A stretch of 64,000 bases of DNA. It comes from Veillonella nakazawae (GTDB taxonomy: Bacteria; Bacillota; Negativicutes; Veillonellales; Veillonellaceae). Below, piece by piece: positions 17,326 through 24,722 of this stretch (positions within the stretch are counted from its first letter, which is position 1; each line of letters opens with the position of its first letter). The notes beneath the pieces are model-generated. The model was not told the origin of the DNA. It did no database searches and was given only the letters and a program-made list of their open reading frames with translations. Position numbers and translations under genes: made by a program. The stretch lies in assembly GCF_013393365.1 (NCBI RefSeq), contig NZ_AP022321.1, positions 530,001 to 594,000 on the forward strand, in the 5' to 3' direction.

Positions 17326-17488
17326 ATTGTCACAGCATATACAACTTAATAAACTTTACATCTATTTTACAATAATCCATTTTAAAATCTTTCAACTACA
17401 ACACATCTCTACTCTCTACAATATGCTGTGTGCAATACAAGCAGTACGAAAAAGGTCCCAATTCATTTGAATTGGGACCTTTTTCGTT
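17326..17488 (+). ncRNA. Candidate G-free RNA element with long-range stem
   Basis: CACAGCATAT (17331-17340) pairs perfectly with ATATGCTGTG (17421-17430), and ATTG/CAAT extends the stem after a bulge. The 80-base loop between them contains no G at all and carries CTCTAC/CTCTCT motifs. A strong terminator starts about ten bases after the stem. It sits eight bases after the stop of the small GRP-motif gene and could be its 3' UTR or a processed RNA. The plan matches the element at 696-955. Confidence 0.4.
17447..17488. terminator. Bidirectional terminator
   Basis: An arm of about 16 bp (AAAAAGGTCCCAATTC with GAATTGGGACCTTTTT around ATTT). It serves the plus-strand element and the minus-strand ABC transporter operon. 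Confidence 0.9.
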
Positions 17489-17552
17489 TGTTATATTGCT
17501 ATAATTTTAGGAATCCTTATATTACGTAGCAAATTCCTGAATTATTAGTTTA

Positions 17553-18557
17553 TTAGTCGATTTTTACACCGTGAATCTCTTCGGCTAGACGTTTTAGGGC
17601 ATCTACAGTACGAACCCCAGGTGTGATTTCAGAGAGTTTTACGCGAATGAAATGACCTTCTTTAACAGCTGTAATGTCTTGAAGTTGAGGGTTAGATTTT
17701 ATTTTTTCGATTTTTTGTTGGAAATCGTCGTCGTTACGAATAGAAGTACCGTAGTCAGCGATAATAATATAATCAGGATTTTGAGCAATTACAGTTTCCC
17801 AAGATCCTTTGGCCCATGTTTTATCTACACCTAAGCCGCTCATTACGTTGTCAGCACCGATGAGTTTCAAGATGTTAGTAGTGTAGCCTTCGAAGGCTGT
17901 GAATGGTTGACCATCTTCAGAGTCATAAATGAATACACGTTTACGAGGTAAGTCTTTTAACTTATCTTGGATAGCGGCTAATGTTTTACGTTGCCCTGCA
18001 ACCCATTCTTCAGCCTTAGGTTTAACACCGAAGATTTCACCTAATTTAATCATATCATTAAAGTTAGTTTCCAAGTCGGCCTTTGTAGATAGCATAGATT
18101 CAGGAAGCCAGATGTTAACCTTTTGTGCAATCATTTTATCAGCAGGGATGGCTCGTTTGCTGAAAGAGTCTGGCCAGCCTGTAGCAAAGTCAGGTTTTAC
18201 GGACATGAATACTTCGTAGGACGGCCATTTATCGGATAATACTTTTACCTTGTCATAAGCGGCTTGTAGAGGTGGATAGATCTCTTCCTCTTTAAAAGCT
18301 GTACCAGCCATCTTGTCTTCAAGACCTAATTGAAGCATCATTTCTGTCGTTGCTTGAGACATGGATACAGCATGAGTAGGGGAAGATTTTACAGCAAAGT
18401 CAGTTTTTGTACCGTCAAATGTTTCACTCCATGTTACTGCATTGCCATTGTCAGCTGCGTTCTTCGTTGTGTCAGAACCACAACCAGCGATAGCAAATGT
18501 GGCACATGCCATAGCAACTAATAACAATTTTTTTGATTTTCTTAATTTTTGAAACAT
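17553..18557 (-). CDS. Iron-complex ABC transporter substrate-binding lipoprotein
   Basis: The 334-residue protein has a lipoprotein signal peptide with lipobox AIAGC (Cys26) and a FepB/BtuF-like periplasmic-binding fold with a long central helix (residues about 150-200). The family captures ferric-siderophore, heme or cobalamin for import. It is the last gene of a three-gene minus-strand operon. The ligand cannot be read from sequence. Because the heme locus lies nearby and lacks its own inner-membrane importer, heme is possible. AAAGGA precedes the ATG. Confidence 0.88.
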   Translation of the reverse strand: MFQKLRKSKKLLLVAMACATFAIAGCGSDTTKNAADNGNAVTWSETFDGTKTDFAVKSSPTHAVSMSQATTEMMLQLGLEDKMAGTAFKEEEIYPPLQAAYDKVKVLSDKWPSYEVFMSVKPDFATGWPDSFSKRAIPADKMIAQKVNIWLPESMLSTKADLETNFNDMIKLGEIFGVKPKAEEWVAGQRKTLAAIQDKLKDLPRKRVFIYDSEDGQPFTAFEGYTTNILKLIGADNVMSGLGVDKTWAKGSWETVIAQNPDYIIIADYGTSIRNDDDFQQKIEKIKSNPQLQDITAVKEGHFIRVKLSEITPGVRTVDALKRLAEEIHGVKID

Positions 18558-18576
18558 AGTAAGTCCTTTCTTTTAA

Positions 18577-19323
18577 TTAATAATATAAGTGATAGCGCCC
18601 TTCATCCCAAGAGGTTTTGAACGGAACTTCAAATATAGGTTCAAGGATTTCAGGTGTTAGTACCTCAGTTGGGGAACCTTCTTTTAGGATTGTTCCTTGA
18701 TTCATAATCACGATATGATCACAATATTGAGCAGCTAGGTTTAAATCGTGTAGAACTACGATGGTTGTACCTTTGAATGCTCGCAATTGTTTCATAAGTG
18801 CTACCTTATACTTCATATCTAGATGGTTCGTAGGTTCATCTAAAAGAAGTATTTGAGGTTTTTGCGTTAATGCTTTCGCAATAAAAACGCGTTGCTTCTC
18901 GCCACCTGAGAGGTGATGAATTTGTTCGTCAGCTAAATGTGTAATGCCTACTTCGTTCATATAGTGCTCTGCGATTTTTACATCTTCTGCGCTATAGGTG
19001 CCGAAGTGTTGCTTATATGGATAACGGCCCATGAGGACGATGTCTTTTACGAGGAAATCATCGATCATAGAGTCCCTAGACTGTGTTAACACTGCTACTA
19101 ATTGAGCAAATTCACGACCTTTATAAGACTCTAATGGCTTTTGATTCAATGTGATTTTATCTTTTGATGGTAGTAGTCGGTAAAGATGGCTCAGTAATGT
19201 AGACTTACCACATCCATTTGGCCCGATGATGGCTGTAATTTTATTATTAGGAAATGTTACAGAAATATTCTTTAACACTTCTTTCTTCTCGTAGGAGAAG
19301 GACAGCTGATTAATTTGATACAT
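18577..19323 (-). CDS. Iron-complex ABC transporter ATP-binding protein
   Basis: FecE/FepC-type ATPase energising the importer. Walker A is GPNGCGKST, the signature LSGGEKQR, and Walker B ILLLDEPTNHLD, followed by HDLN. I start it at the internal Met of MYQINQLSFSYEK because ATAGGAGA lies just upstream there. The longer frame beginning at 19386 would overlap the permease gene and adds a sequence unlike the family. The final residues (WDEGRYHLYY) are typical of the C-terminal part of this group. Confidence 0.92.
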   Translation of the reverse strand: MYQINQLSFSYEKKEVLKNISVTFPNNKITAIIGPNGCGKSTLLSHLYRLLPSKDKITLNQKPLESYKGREFAQLVAVLTQSRDSMIDDFLVKDIVLMGRYPYKQHFGTYSAEDVKIAEHYMNEVGITHLADEQIHHLSGGEKQRVFIAKALTQKPQILLLDEPTNHLDMKYKVALMKQLRAFKGTTIVVLHDLNLAAQYCDHIVIMNQGTILKEGSPTEVLTPEILEPIFEVPFKTSWDEGRYHLYY

Positions 19324-19349
19324 AGTATCTCCTATAGATATAATATATA

Positions 19350-20357
19350 CTAACCATTGTGTTTGTAACGATTCATAATAATCCAAATGAAGAGTGGAGC
19401 CCCTAGTAAGGATGTAAGAACACCGATTGGGATTTCTTCCGGACTATATAGGGCTCTTGATAATACATCTGACCATATCATGACGATACTACCGATTAGA
19501 GCACTAAAAAGTAATGTGTTTCTATGCTTAGGACCACCTATAATTCTAGCTAGGTGTGGAATTATGAGTCCTATAAAACCGACTACACCCACTTTTGATA
19601 CTAATGTGGCAATGACAATAGAGGATATAATAACGATGCTTAGCTGTAACTGTTTAACTGATAAGCCCATTTGTGCTGCTTCATGATTACCCAGTAGTAG
19701 CACATCAAGATCTTGATTAAACATATAGATGTATAGTATAAACAAGGTTACAATGATAGCCGTTAATGGTAAATCACCCCATTGAATGCCTGCGAAGCTA
19801 CCTAGGAGCCAGAACATAGCACTTCGAACTTGTGCCTCGTGCTTGGCTCCGTAAATAATCATCATAGTTAAAGCCGAGAATATCCCCGTCATGCCCATAC
19901 CGATGAGGATGAGCTTCACAGGGCTGTTGCTTTTACCAACACAGAGCAATACCAAGATAATAGAGAGAGCTGCACCTAGGGCTGCAAAAACAGGCGTATT
20001 ATAGGCCCCTAGTAGTGGAATACCGCCCATGATGATAGCAAATACGGCACCTGTACTAGCACCCGATGAAACACCTAATACATAGGGATCTGCTAGAGCA
20101 TTTCTAGTTACCGTTTGCATTAATAAACCTACAAGGGATAGGCCTATACCTGTTAGTACTGAGTAGATGAGCCTAGGCAAACGAATATCTGTAATAATTG
20201 TGTTTGTCATGGATGTGGTGGCATTTGGGTCCATCATAGCCATAAGTGCAGGAATGATTTGATCTAAAGAAATAAATGTGGAGCCAAATTGTAAGGCCGT
20301 TACCAATGAAATACATAATATTACACATAGTATTAATGCTTTTATAGAAGTTTGCAT
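19350..20357 (-). CDS. Iron-complex ABC transporter permease (FecCD family)
   Basis: The 335-residue membrane protein has about ten predicted segments. Family marks include RLPRLIYSVLTGIGLSLVGLLMQTVTRNALADPYVLGVSSGAS near the N-terminus and GFIGLIIPHLARIIGGPKHR towards the end. It forms the channel for the iron-complex importer, probably as a homodimer. It is the first gene of the operon, with AAGGAG before its ATG. The following ATPase gene starts 26 bases after its stop. Confidence 0.92.
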   Translation of the reverse strand: MQTSIKALILCVILCISLVTALQFGSTFISLDQIIPALMAMMDPNATTSMTNTIITDIRLPRLIYSVLTGIGLSLVGLLMQTVTRNALADPYVLGVSSGASTGAVFAIIMGGIPLLGAYNTPVFAALGAALSIILVLLCVGKSNSPVKLILIGMGMTGIFSALTMMIIYGAKHEAQVRSAMFWLLGSFAGIQWGDLPLTAIIVTLFILYIYMFNQDLDVLLLGNHEAAQMGLSVKQLQLSIVIISSIVIATLVSKVGVVGFIGLIIPHLARIIGGPKHRNTLLFSALIGSIVMIWSDVLSRALYSPEEIPIGVLTSLLGAPLFIWIIMNRYKHNG

Positions 20358-20714
20358 AAAATCTCCTTATTTTATTGTATAGGTAATATAACCTTATCTA
20401 AGTATAGAGAACTTTCTATATATATACAATATACATAGGTGTATAGGTATTGATTATAATAAGTATAATTCTATAGAGAGTCTTATTAAAATTGCGCTCG
20501 AAGTGAAATTTAAAATAGGATTTTAGTGTTAATAAAAATTTAGAAATAAGGATAAATATTCGTTCGTTAATTTGGGGTAATCTATTAATAAAATAATAGG
20601 TAAAATGTTATTTTTATTTGTTTTTATTACCGTATTCCTATTTTGTTATATGAAAAAACTGTAAGAATAGATATAATACAAGTATATACGTGAGTAAATT
20701 TAGGAGGTGTTAGC
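20358..20714. other. Divergent control region between ABC importer and PTS
   Basis: This is AT-rich, gene-free DNA between divergent operons. A TATAAT lies at 20672-20677 for the PTS direction without a good -35. A weak palindrome (TGATTAT-A-ATAAGTA, 20451-20465) lies on the importer side and is too degenerate to call a Fur site. Confidence 0.4.
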
Positions 20715-21179
20715 TTGTTACAAGATTTACTATCTGAGGATAATGTATCTTTTCATTATCCTGCAGAAACGTGGGAAGAGGTAATTCGTCACGGTGGTCA
20801 ACTTATGGTTGATGCAGGTTTTACTGATCCATCTTATACAGAGGCTATGGTAGAGGTTGTACGTGAAATGGGGCCATATATTGTATTGGCACCAGGTCTT
20901 GCTATGCCACATGCTCGCCCGGAAAATGGGGCAAAACGTGTAGGTACTGCTTTAGTAACCTTAGAAAAACCATTAAACTTTGGTAGCCCTGATAACGATC
21001 CGGTTTCTGTTGCATTATTCTTATGTGCTCCTAACAAGGATGAACATATTCAATTGTTGACTGATATTGCTACGTTATTTGAAGATGACGAGTTTTTAGA
21101 TGCAGCAGCTGATTTTGAAAGTATTGAAGATGTACAAGAATTCTTGGCAGAGCGTTTAGAAGATCAAGAATACGTTTAG
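20715..21179 (+). CDS. ulaC: Ascorbate-type PTS enzyme IIA
   Basis: The 154-residue protein matches the mannitol/fructose-like EIIA domain of the L-ascorbate (SgaA/UlaC) branch. The phospho-accepting His lies in GLAMPHARPENGAKRVGTALV. It passes phosphate from HPr to the EIIB next door. Translation appears to start at TTG 20715, with AGGAGG about eight bases upstream; no ATG is suitably placed. It opens a tight IIA-IIB-IIC operon. Confidence 0.88.
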   Translation: MLQDLLSEDNVSFHYPAETWEEVIRHGGQLMVDAGFTDPSYTEAMVEVVREMGPYIVLAPGLAMPHARPENGAKRVGTALVTLEKPLNFGSPDNDPVSVALFLCAPNKDEHIQLLTDIATLFEDDEFLDAAADFESIEDVQEFLAERLEDQEYV

Positions 21180-21191
21180 GAGGAGGCAAGT

Positions 21192-21467
21192 ATGATTTCT
21201 GTATTAACTGTATGTGGTAATGGCATTGGTTCTAGCTTGATGCTAAAAATGAAAATTGAAGAGATTTGTGCTGAAAATGGTATTGATGCACAAGTTGAAT
21301 CTATTGATTTTAATGCCGCACAAGGCCGTAAAGCAGACCTTATTGTAACCGTAAAAGAGTTAGCGGAACAATTTGAAGATAAGAATGTCGCTATTGTTCG
21401 CAGCTATATTAATAAAAAGAAAATCACTGAAGATATTCTTGATGCATTGAAACAAGCAGCTCAATAA
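21192..21467 (+). CDS. ulaB: Ascorbate-type PTS enzyme IIB
   Basis: The 91-residue EIIB of the lactate/ascorbate fold has a phosphorylated Cys in the N-terminal loop VLTVCGNGIGSSLMLKMKIE. It relays phosphate from EIIA to the incoming substrate. AGGAGG lies between it and the EIIA gene, 12 bases downstream of that stop. Confidence 0.9.
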   Translation: MISVLTVCGNGIGSSLMLKMKIEEICAENGIDAQVESIDFNAAQGRKADLIVTVKELAEQFEDKNVAIVRSYINKKKITEDILDALKQAAQ

Positions 21468-21498
21468 AATGTAACAACTATATATAGGAGGTAGTGCC

Positions 21499-22866
21499 AT
21501 GGAAATGGTATTAGAGTTCTTACGCGATGTGCTGTCTCAACCAGCACTTTTGATTGGTATTATGTCATGTATAGGTTTAATTGCCTTGAAACGTCCGTTT
21601 CATAAGGTAATGACCGGTACATTAAAACCTATTCTTGGCTACTTGATGCTCGCAGCCGGTGCAGGTGTTATCGTTAATAACCTTGATCCACTAGGTAAGA
21701 TGATTGAGCATGGCTTCCACATTACTGGCGTTGTACCAAACAACGAAGCTATCGTAGCTGTAGCGCAAAAGGTACTTGGTGTTGAAACGATGTCTATTCT
21801 CGTTGTAGGCTTATTGATGAACTTATGTATTGCTCGTTTCACCAAGTTCAAATATGTGTTCTTAACAGGTCATCATAGCTTGTTTATGGCATGTCTTATG
21901 TCTGCCGTACTTGGTACAGCAGGTTTATCTGGTATGGAACTCATCCTTGTAGGTGGTTTCTTGATGGGCGCTTGGTCTGCTATCTCTCCAGCAATCGGTC
22001 AAAGTTATACATCCAAAGTTACAGACGGTGATGAAATTGCTATCGGTCACTTTGGTAGCTTAGGTTACTATTTATCTGCTTGGGTTGCTAAATATGTTGG
22101 TAAAGCAGATGATAGTACAGAGGATATTGAAATTCCAGAAAAATGGGGTTTCTTACGTGACTCTACATTATCTACAGCATTGACTATGATCGTATTCTAC
22201 TTGATTGCAGCCTTTGCAGCTGGTTCTGAGTTTGTAGCTACTTTATCTGGTGATATGAGTCCTTACTTATATGCTGTTATGAGCGCTATGAACTTTGCTG
22301 TAGGTGTAACAATCGTATACTCTGGTGTACGTATGATCTTAGGTGATTTAATTCCTGCTTTCCAAGGTATTGCAACAAAAATTATCCCTAATGCTATCCC
22401 AGCAGTAGACTGTGCCGTATTCTTTACATATGCTCCAACGGCTGTAGTATTGGGCTTCATTAGCTCCTTTATCGGCGGTATCATCGGCATGCTCATCCTT
22501 GGTGCTGTAGGTGGTGTATTGATCATTCCTGGTCTTGTACCTCATTTCTTCTGTGGTGCAACAGCAGGCATTTATGGTAATGCTACAGGCGGCCGTCGTG
22601 GTGCTGCAGTAGGTGCATTCCTTAATGGTTTGGCGATTACCTTCTTACCAGCATTGGCATTGCCAGTTCTTGGTCAATTAGGTTTCCAAAATACAACATT
22701 TGGTGATGCAGACTTTGCAGTAATGGGTCTTGTATTAGGTCATGCATTCGAATGGATCGGTATGGCTGGTATCTATGGTATCGTAGCCATTGCAGCTTTT
22801 GTACTTATTATTCCAAACTTTATTAAAACAAAAGGTAAAGTTATTAACTACGTAGAAGAGGAGTAA
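21499..22866 (+). CDS. ulaA: Ascorbate-type PTS enzyme IIC
   Basis: The 455-residue membrane permease belongs to the UlaA family. It starts with LEFLRDVLSQPALLIG and TLKPILGYLMLAAGAG, typical of UlaA, and has about eleven membrane segments. It imports and phosphorylates the substrate with EIIA/EIIB. L-ascorbate is the family substrate, but no ulaD/E/F-type catabolic gene follows, so the true substrate is uncertain. Its stop overlaps the ATG of the next gene by one base. Confidence 0.88.
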   Translation: MEMVLEFLRDVLSQPALLIGIMSCIGLIALKRPFHKVMTGTLKPILGYLMLAAGAGVIVNNLDPLGKMIEHGFHITGVVPNNEAIVAVAQKVLGVETMSILVVGLLMNLCIARFTKFKYVFLTGHHSLFMACLMSAVLGTAGLSGMELILVGGFLMGAWSAISPAIGQSYTSKVTDGDEIAIGHFGSLGYYLSAWVAKYVGKADDSTEDIEIPEKWGFLRDSTLSTALTMIVFYLIAAFAAGSEFVATLSGDMSPYLYAVMSAMNFAVGVTIVYSGVRMILGDLIPAFQGIATKIIPNAIPAVDCAVFFTYAPTAVVLGFISSFIGGIIGMLILGAVGGVLIIPGLVPHFFCGATAGIYGNATGGRRGAAVGAFLNGLAITFLPALALPVLGQLGFQNTTFGDADFAVMGLVLGHAFEWIGMAGIYGIVAIAAFVLIIPNFIKTKGKVINYVEEE

Positions 22867-23261
22867 TGAAAACAACTGAGCAACATAGTAATGTTGTAGT
22901 TAGATATGTATTTCTGGCCATCGGTGCAATCAGTTTTGGTCTCGGTACAGCAGGTATCGTACTACCACTGTTGCCAACAGTTCCGTTTTATATGCTAACA
23001 TTATTTTGTTTAGCTCGAGGATCTGAACGATTCCATAAGATGTTTTTGGAGTCTAGTTTATATCAAAAGACTGTTGGTGCTTATGAACGTGATAAAGCGT
23101 TAACGTTGCGGACAAAGTTATCCATTCTCTTATCGGTTAGTACAATAATGGCAATTGGTGCCTATTTTAGTCAAAATATGCCCATTGCACTTGGTGTTAT
23201 GGCCTTTGTATGGATTGGTCATGTTATAGCATTAGCCTTTATTGTAAAAACAAAAAAATAA
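22866..23261 (+). CDS. DUF454 (YbaN-type) membrane protein
   Basis: The 131-residue protein has about three to four hydrophobic segments. It has the DUF454 signature: an N-terminal GxGxxGIVLPLLPTVPFYMLTLFCLARGSERFH followed by a VGAYERDKAL-like loop. Function is unknown for the family. It overlaps the IIC gene by one base, so it is translationally coupled to the PTS, though DUF454 genes are not generally PTS partners. Confidence 0.85.
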   Translation: MKTTEQHSNVVVRYVFLAIGAISFGLGTAGIVLPLLPTVPFYMLTLFCLARGSERFHKMFLESSLYQKTVGAYERDKALTLRTKLSILLSVSTIMAIGAYFSQNMPIALGVMAFVWIGHVIALAFIVKTKK

Positions 23262-23262
23262 A

Positions 23263-23281
23263 GAATTATCTCTGATAATTC
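23263..23281 (+). other. Perfect hairpin after DUF454 gene
   Basis: GAATTATC/GATAATTC around TCT, directly after the stop and before the terminator. It could stabilise the 3' end of the PTS transcript. Confidence 0.4.
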
Positions 23282-23288
23282 TGAATAT

Positions 23289-23336
23289 AGCCTTGTAAGT
23301 TAGACTGCATTGGTTTAACTTGCAAGGCTTTTTTAT
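23289..23336 (+). terminator. Terminator of the PTS operon
   Basis: A 14-bp stem (AGCCTTGTAAGTTA with TAACTTGCAAGGCT, one G-U) is followed by T residues. Confidence 0.85.
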
Positions 23337-23482
23337 TGTAAAATCAATAATATATAGGTAGGCTGTGTAATGCATAGAGCCTAATGAACAAAGTCTTATA
23401 TATTACTGAAAATATCTTATATGGATTACAAATAGGAAAAACTTATATTATTAAAGAAAAATGAATTATTACTATTTTAAAT

Positions 23483-23511
23483 TTGACAATGGATATCAAT
23501 AAGTATACTAT
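23483..23511 (+). promoter_or_regulatory. Promoter of the AraC-type regulator
   Basis: A perfect TTGACA (23483-23488), a 17-base spacer and TACTAT (23506-23511). The downstream AT-rich stretch TGATAATTATGTATA could hold a metal-regulator half-site, but this is weak. Confidence 0.65.
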
Positions 23512-23562
23512 GATAATTATGTATATAATAATTTTTATAGTATTTGTGTATATGGTGATCGT

Positions 23563-24453
23563 ATGAATCCACATAATCATGCAGTTTCACATGCAGGAAA
23601 TTCTATGTCGAGACATACAGTGTTTGACGGTATCGATTTGATGTTCCTTGATGTGAAGCAAGAAACAATTCAATTTTATGCAAAATCACATACAAAGACG
23701 TTTGCCATAAATCATTGTGAAGAGGGGCGCATTGAGTGCAAGTTTACATCTGGTGATTATTTATATATGGGGCCCGGTGATATGTCCATAGGATGGCATA
23801 TTCATGCTGATTATCAACATGAGAACTACTTCCCTACAAAGCTCTTTAAAGGGATTGTATTACTCGTAGATGTTGAAAAGGCTCAACCCGTATTAGATGC
23901 ACTTGTGACTGAAGCGCGCATCGATTTGACTCAATTAGCAAATCGATTCTGTGAGCATTCTGACTTTGGTATGATGATGGAAGAGACGGAATCTGTTCGT
24001 CAGATTTTTTCTAGTTTATATAAAGTGCCTGATCAAATTAAGGGGCACTATTTTAAATTAAAAGTTATTGAAATCTTCTTACTGTTATCTGTTATTTCTA
24101 CAACTAATCATGAAAAGAGAAGCTCCTATCGTAAACAACAAGTAGATATTGTAAAAGCTGTTAATGAATATATATCTACACAGTTTATGAAACGGATAAC
24201 CATAGATTCCTTGTCTGACCAATTTGATATTCCTACATCAACATTAAAGCGTTGTTTTAAAGGGGTATATGGTACGACAATCCATCACTATTTAAAGGAA
24301 TGTCGTATTAATGCAGCTAAGCACTTGCTTCAAGAGTCAGATCAATCTATTTTAGAAATTGCTAATGCCGTAGGCTACGAGAATGGTAGTAAATTTACTA
24401 GTGCATTCAAAGAGGCCACAGGTGTAACGCCTAGTGCTTATCGTAAAGTATAA
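23563..24453 (+). CDS. AraC-family transcriptional regulator
   Basis: The 296-residue protein has an unfamiliar N-terminal sensing domain (residues 1-180) and a C-terminal pair of HTH motifs (about 195-296). The first HTH contains ITIDSLSDQFDIPTSTLKRCFKGVYGTTIHHYLKECRINAAKHLL, written here only as a pattern start: ITIDSLSDQFDIPTSTLKR. The end is GYENGSKFTSAFKEATGVTPSAYRK. This layout fits PchR/AlcR-like regulators of iron acquisition. Its position 270 bases before the TonB receptor gene, in the same direction, makes it the likely regulator of the heme locus. The ligand is unknown. Confidence 0.85.
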   Translation: MNPHNHAVSHAGNSMSRHTVFDGIDLMFLDVKQETIQFYAKSHTKTFAINHCEEGRIECKFTSGDYLYMGPGDMSIGWHIHADYQHENYFPTKLFKGIVLLVDVEKAQPVLDALVTEARIDLTQLANRFCEHSDFGMMMEETESVRQIFSSLYKVPDQIKGHYFKLKVIEIFLLLSVISTTNHEKRSSYRKQQVDIVKAVNEYISTQFMKRITIDSLSDQFDIPTSTLKRCFKGVYGTTIHHYLKECRINAAKHLLQESDQSILEIANAVGYENGSKFTSAFKEATGVTPSAYRKV

Positions 24454-24554
24454 ATACCTTCAAACTAAACCAAGACATGCATTATAGTATTAGTAATATT
24501 TAAAATATAAGTGTTTAAGGTCTAGAACTAGTAGGTTATAAAAACTTAATATTG

Positions 24555-24584
24555 TCCGAAATGTATATTTTTGGTCTTTTCGGA
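24555..24584. promoter_or_regulatory. Inverted repeat upstream of the receptor gene
   Basis: TCCGAAA (24555-24561) and TTTCGGA (24578-24584) are separated by 16 bases. This is a possible operator for the AraC-type protein encoded just upstream. No experimental support. Confidence 0.3.
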
Positions 24585-24623
24585 GTAGATATGCAAGATA
24601 CACTTTGCTAACATTAAAATGTA

Positions 24624-24642
24624 AATGATATTCAATGTCATT
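24624..24642. promoter_or_regulatory. Fur-box-like 19-base palindrome
   Basis: AATGATATTCAATGTCATT matches its own reverse complement at all but the centre and one symmetric pair. It contains a TGATATT-C-AATGTCA core close to the 7-1-7 Fur pattern (TGATAAT-N-ATTATCA). It lies 81 bases before the receptor ATG, a normal position for an iron-repressed operator. Confidence 0.5.
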
Positions 24643-24722
24643 ATGTGTTGCTGAAGTGTATCTTTTTTATTTTGTGTATGAGATACAAAACATATGGTTA
24701 GTTAGAAATTGAGGAGGGCACA

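Noticed and set aside
20451..20465. Fur-like palindrome before the ABC importer
   Set aside because: Two mismatches between half-sites in a very AT-rich region; chance similarity is likely.
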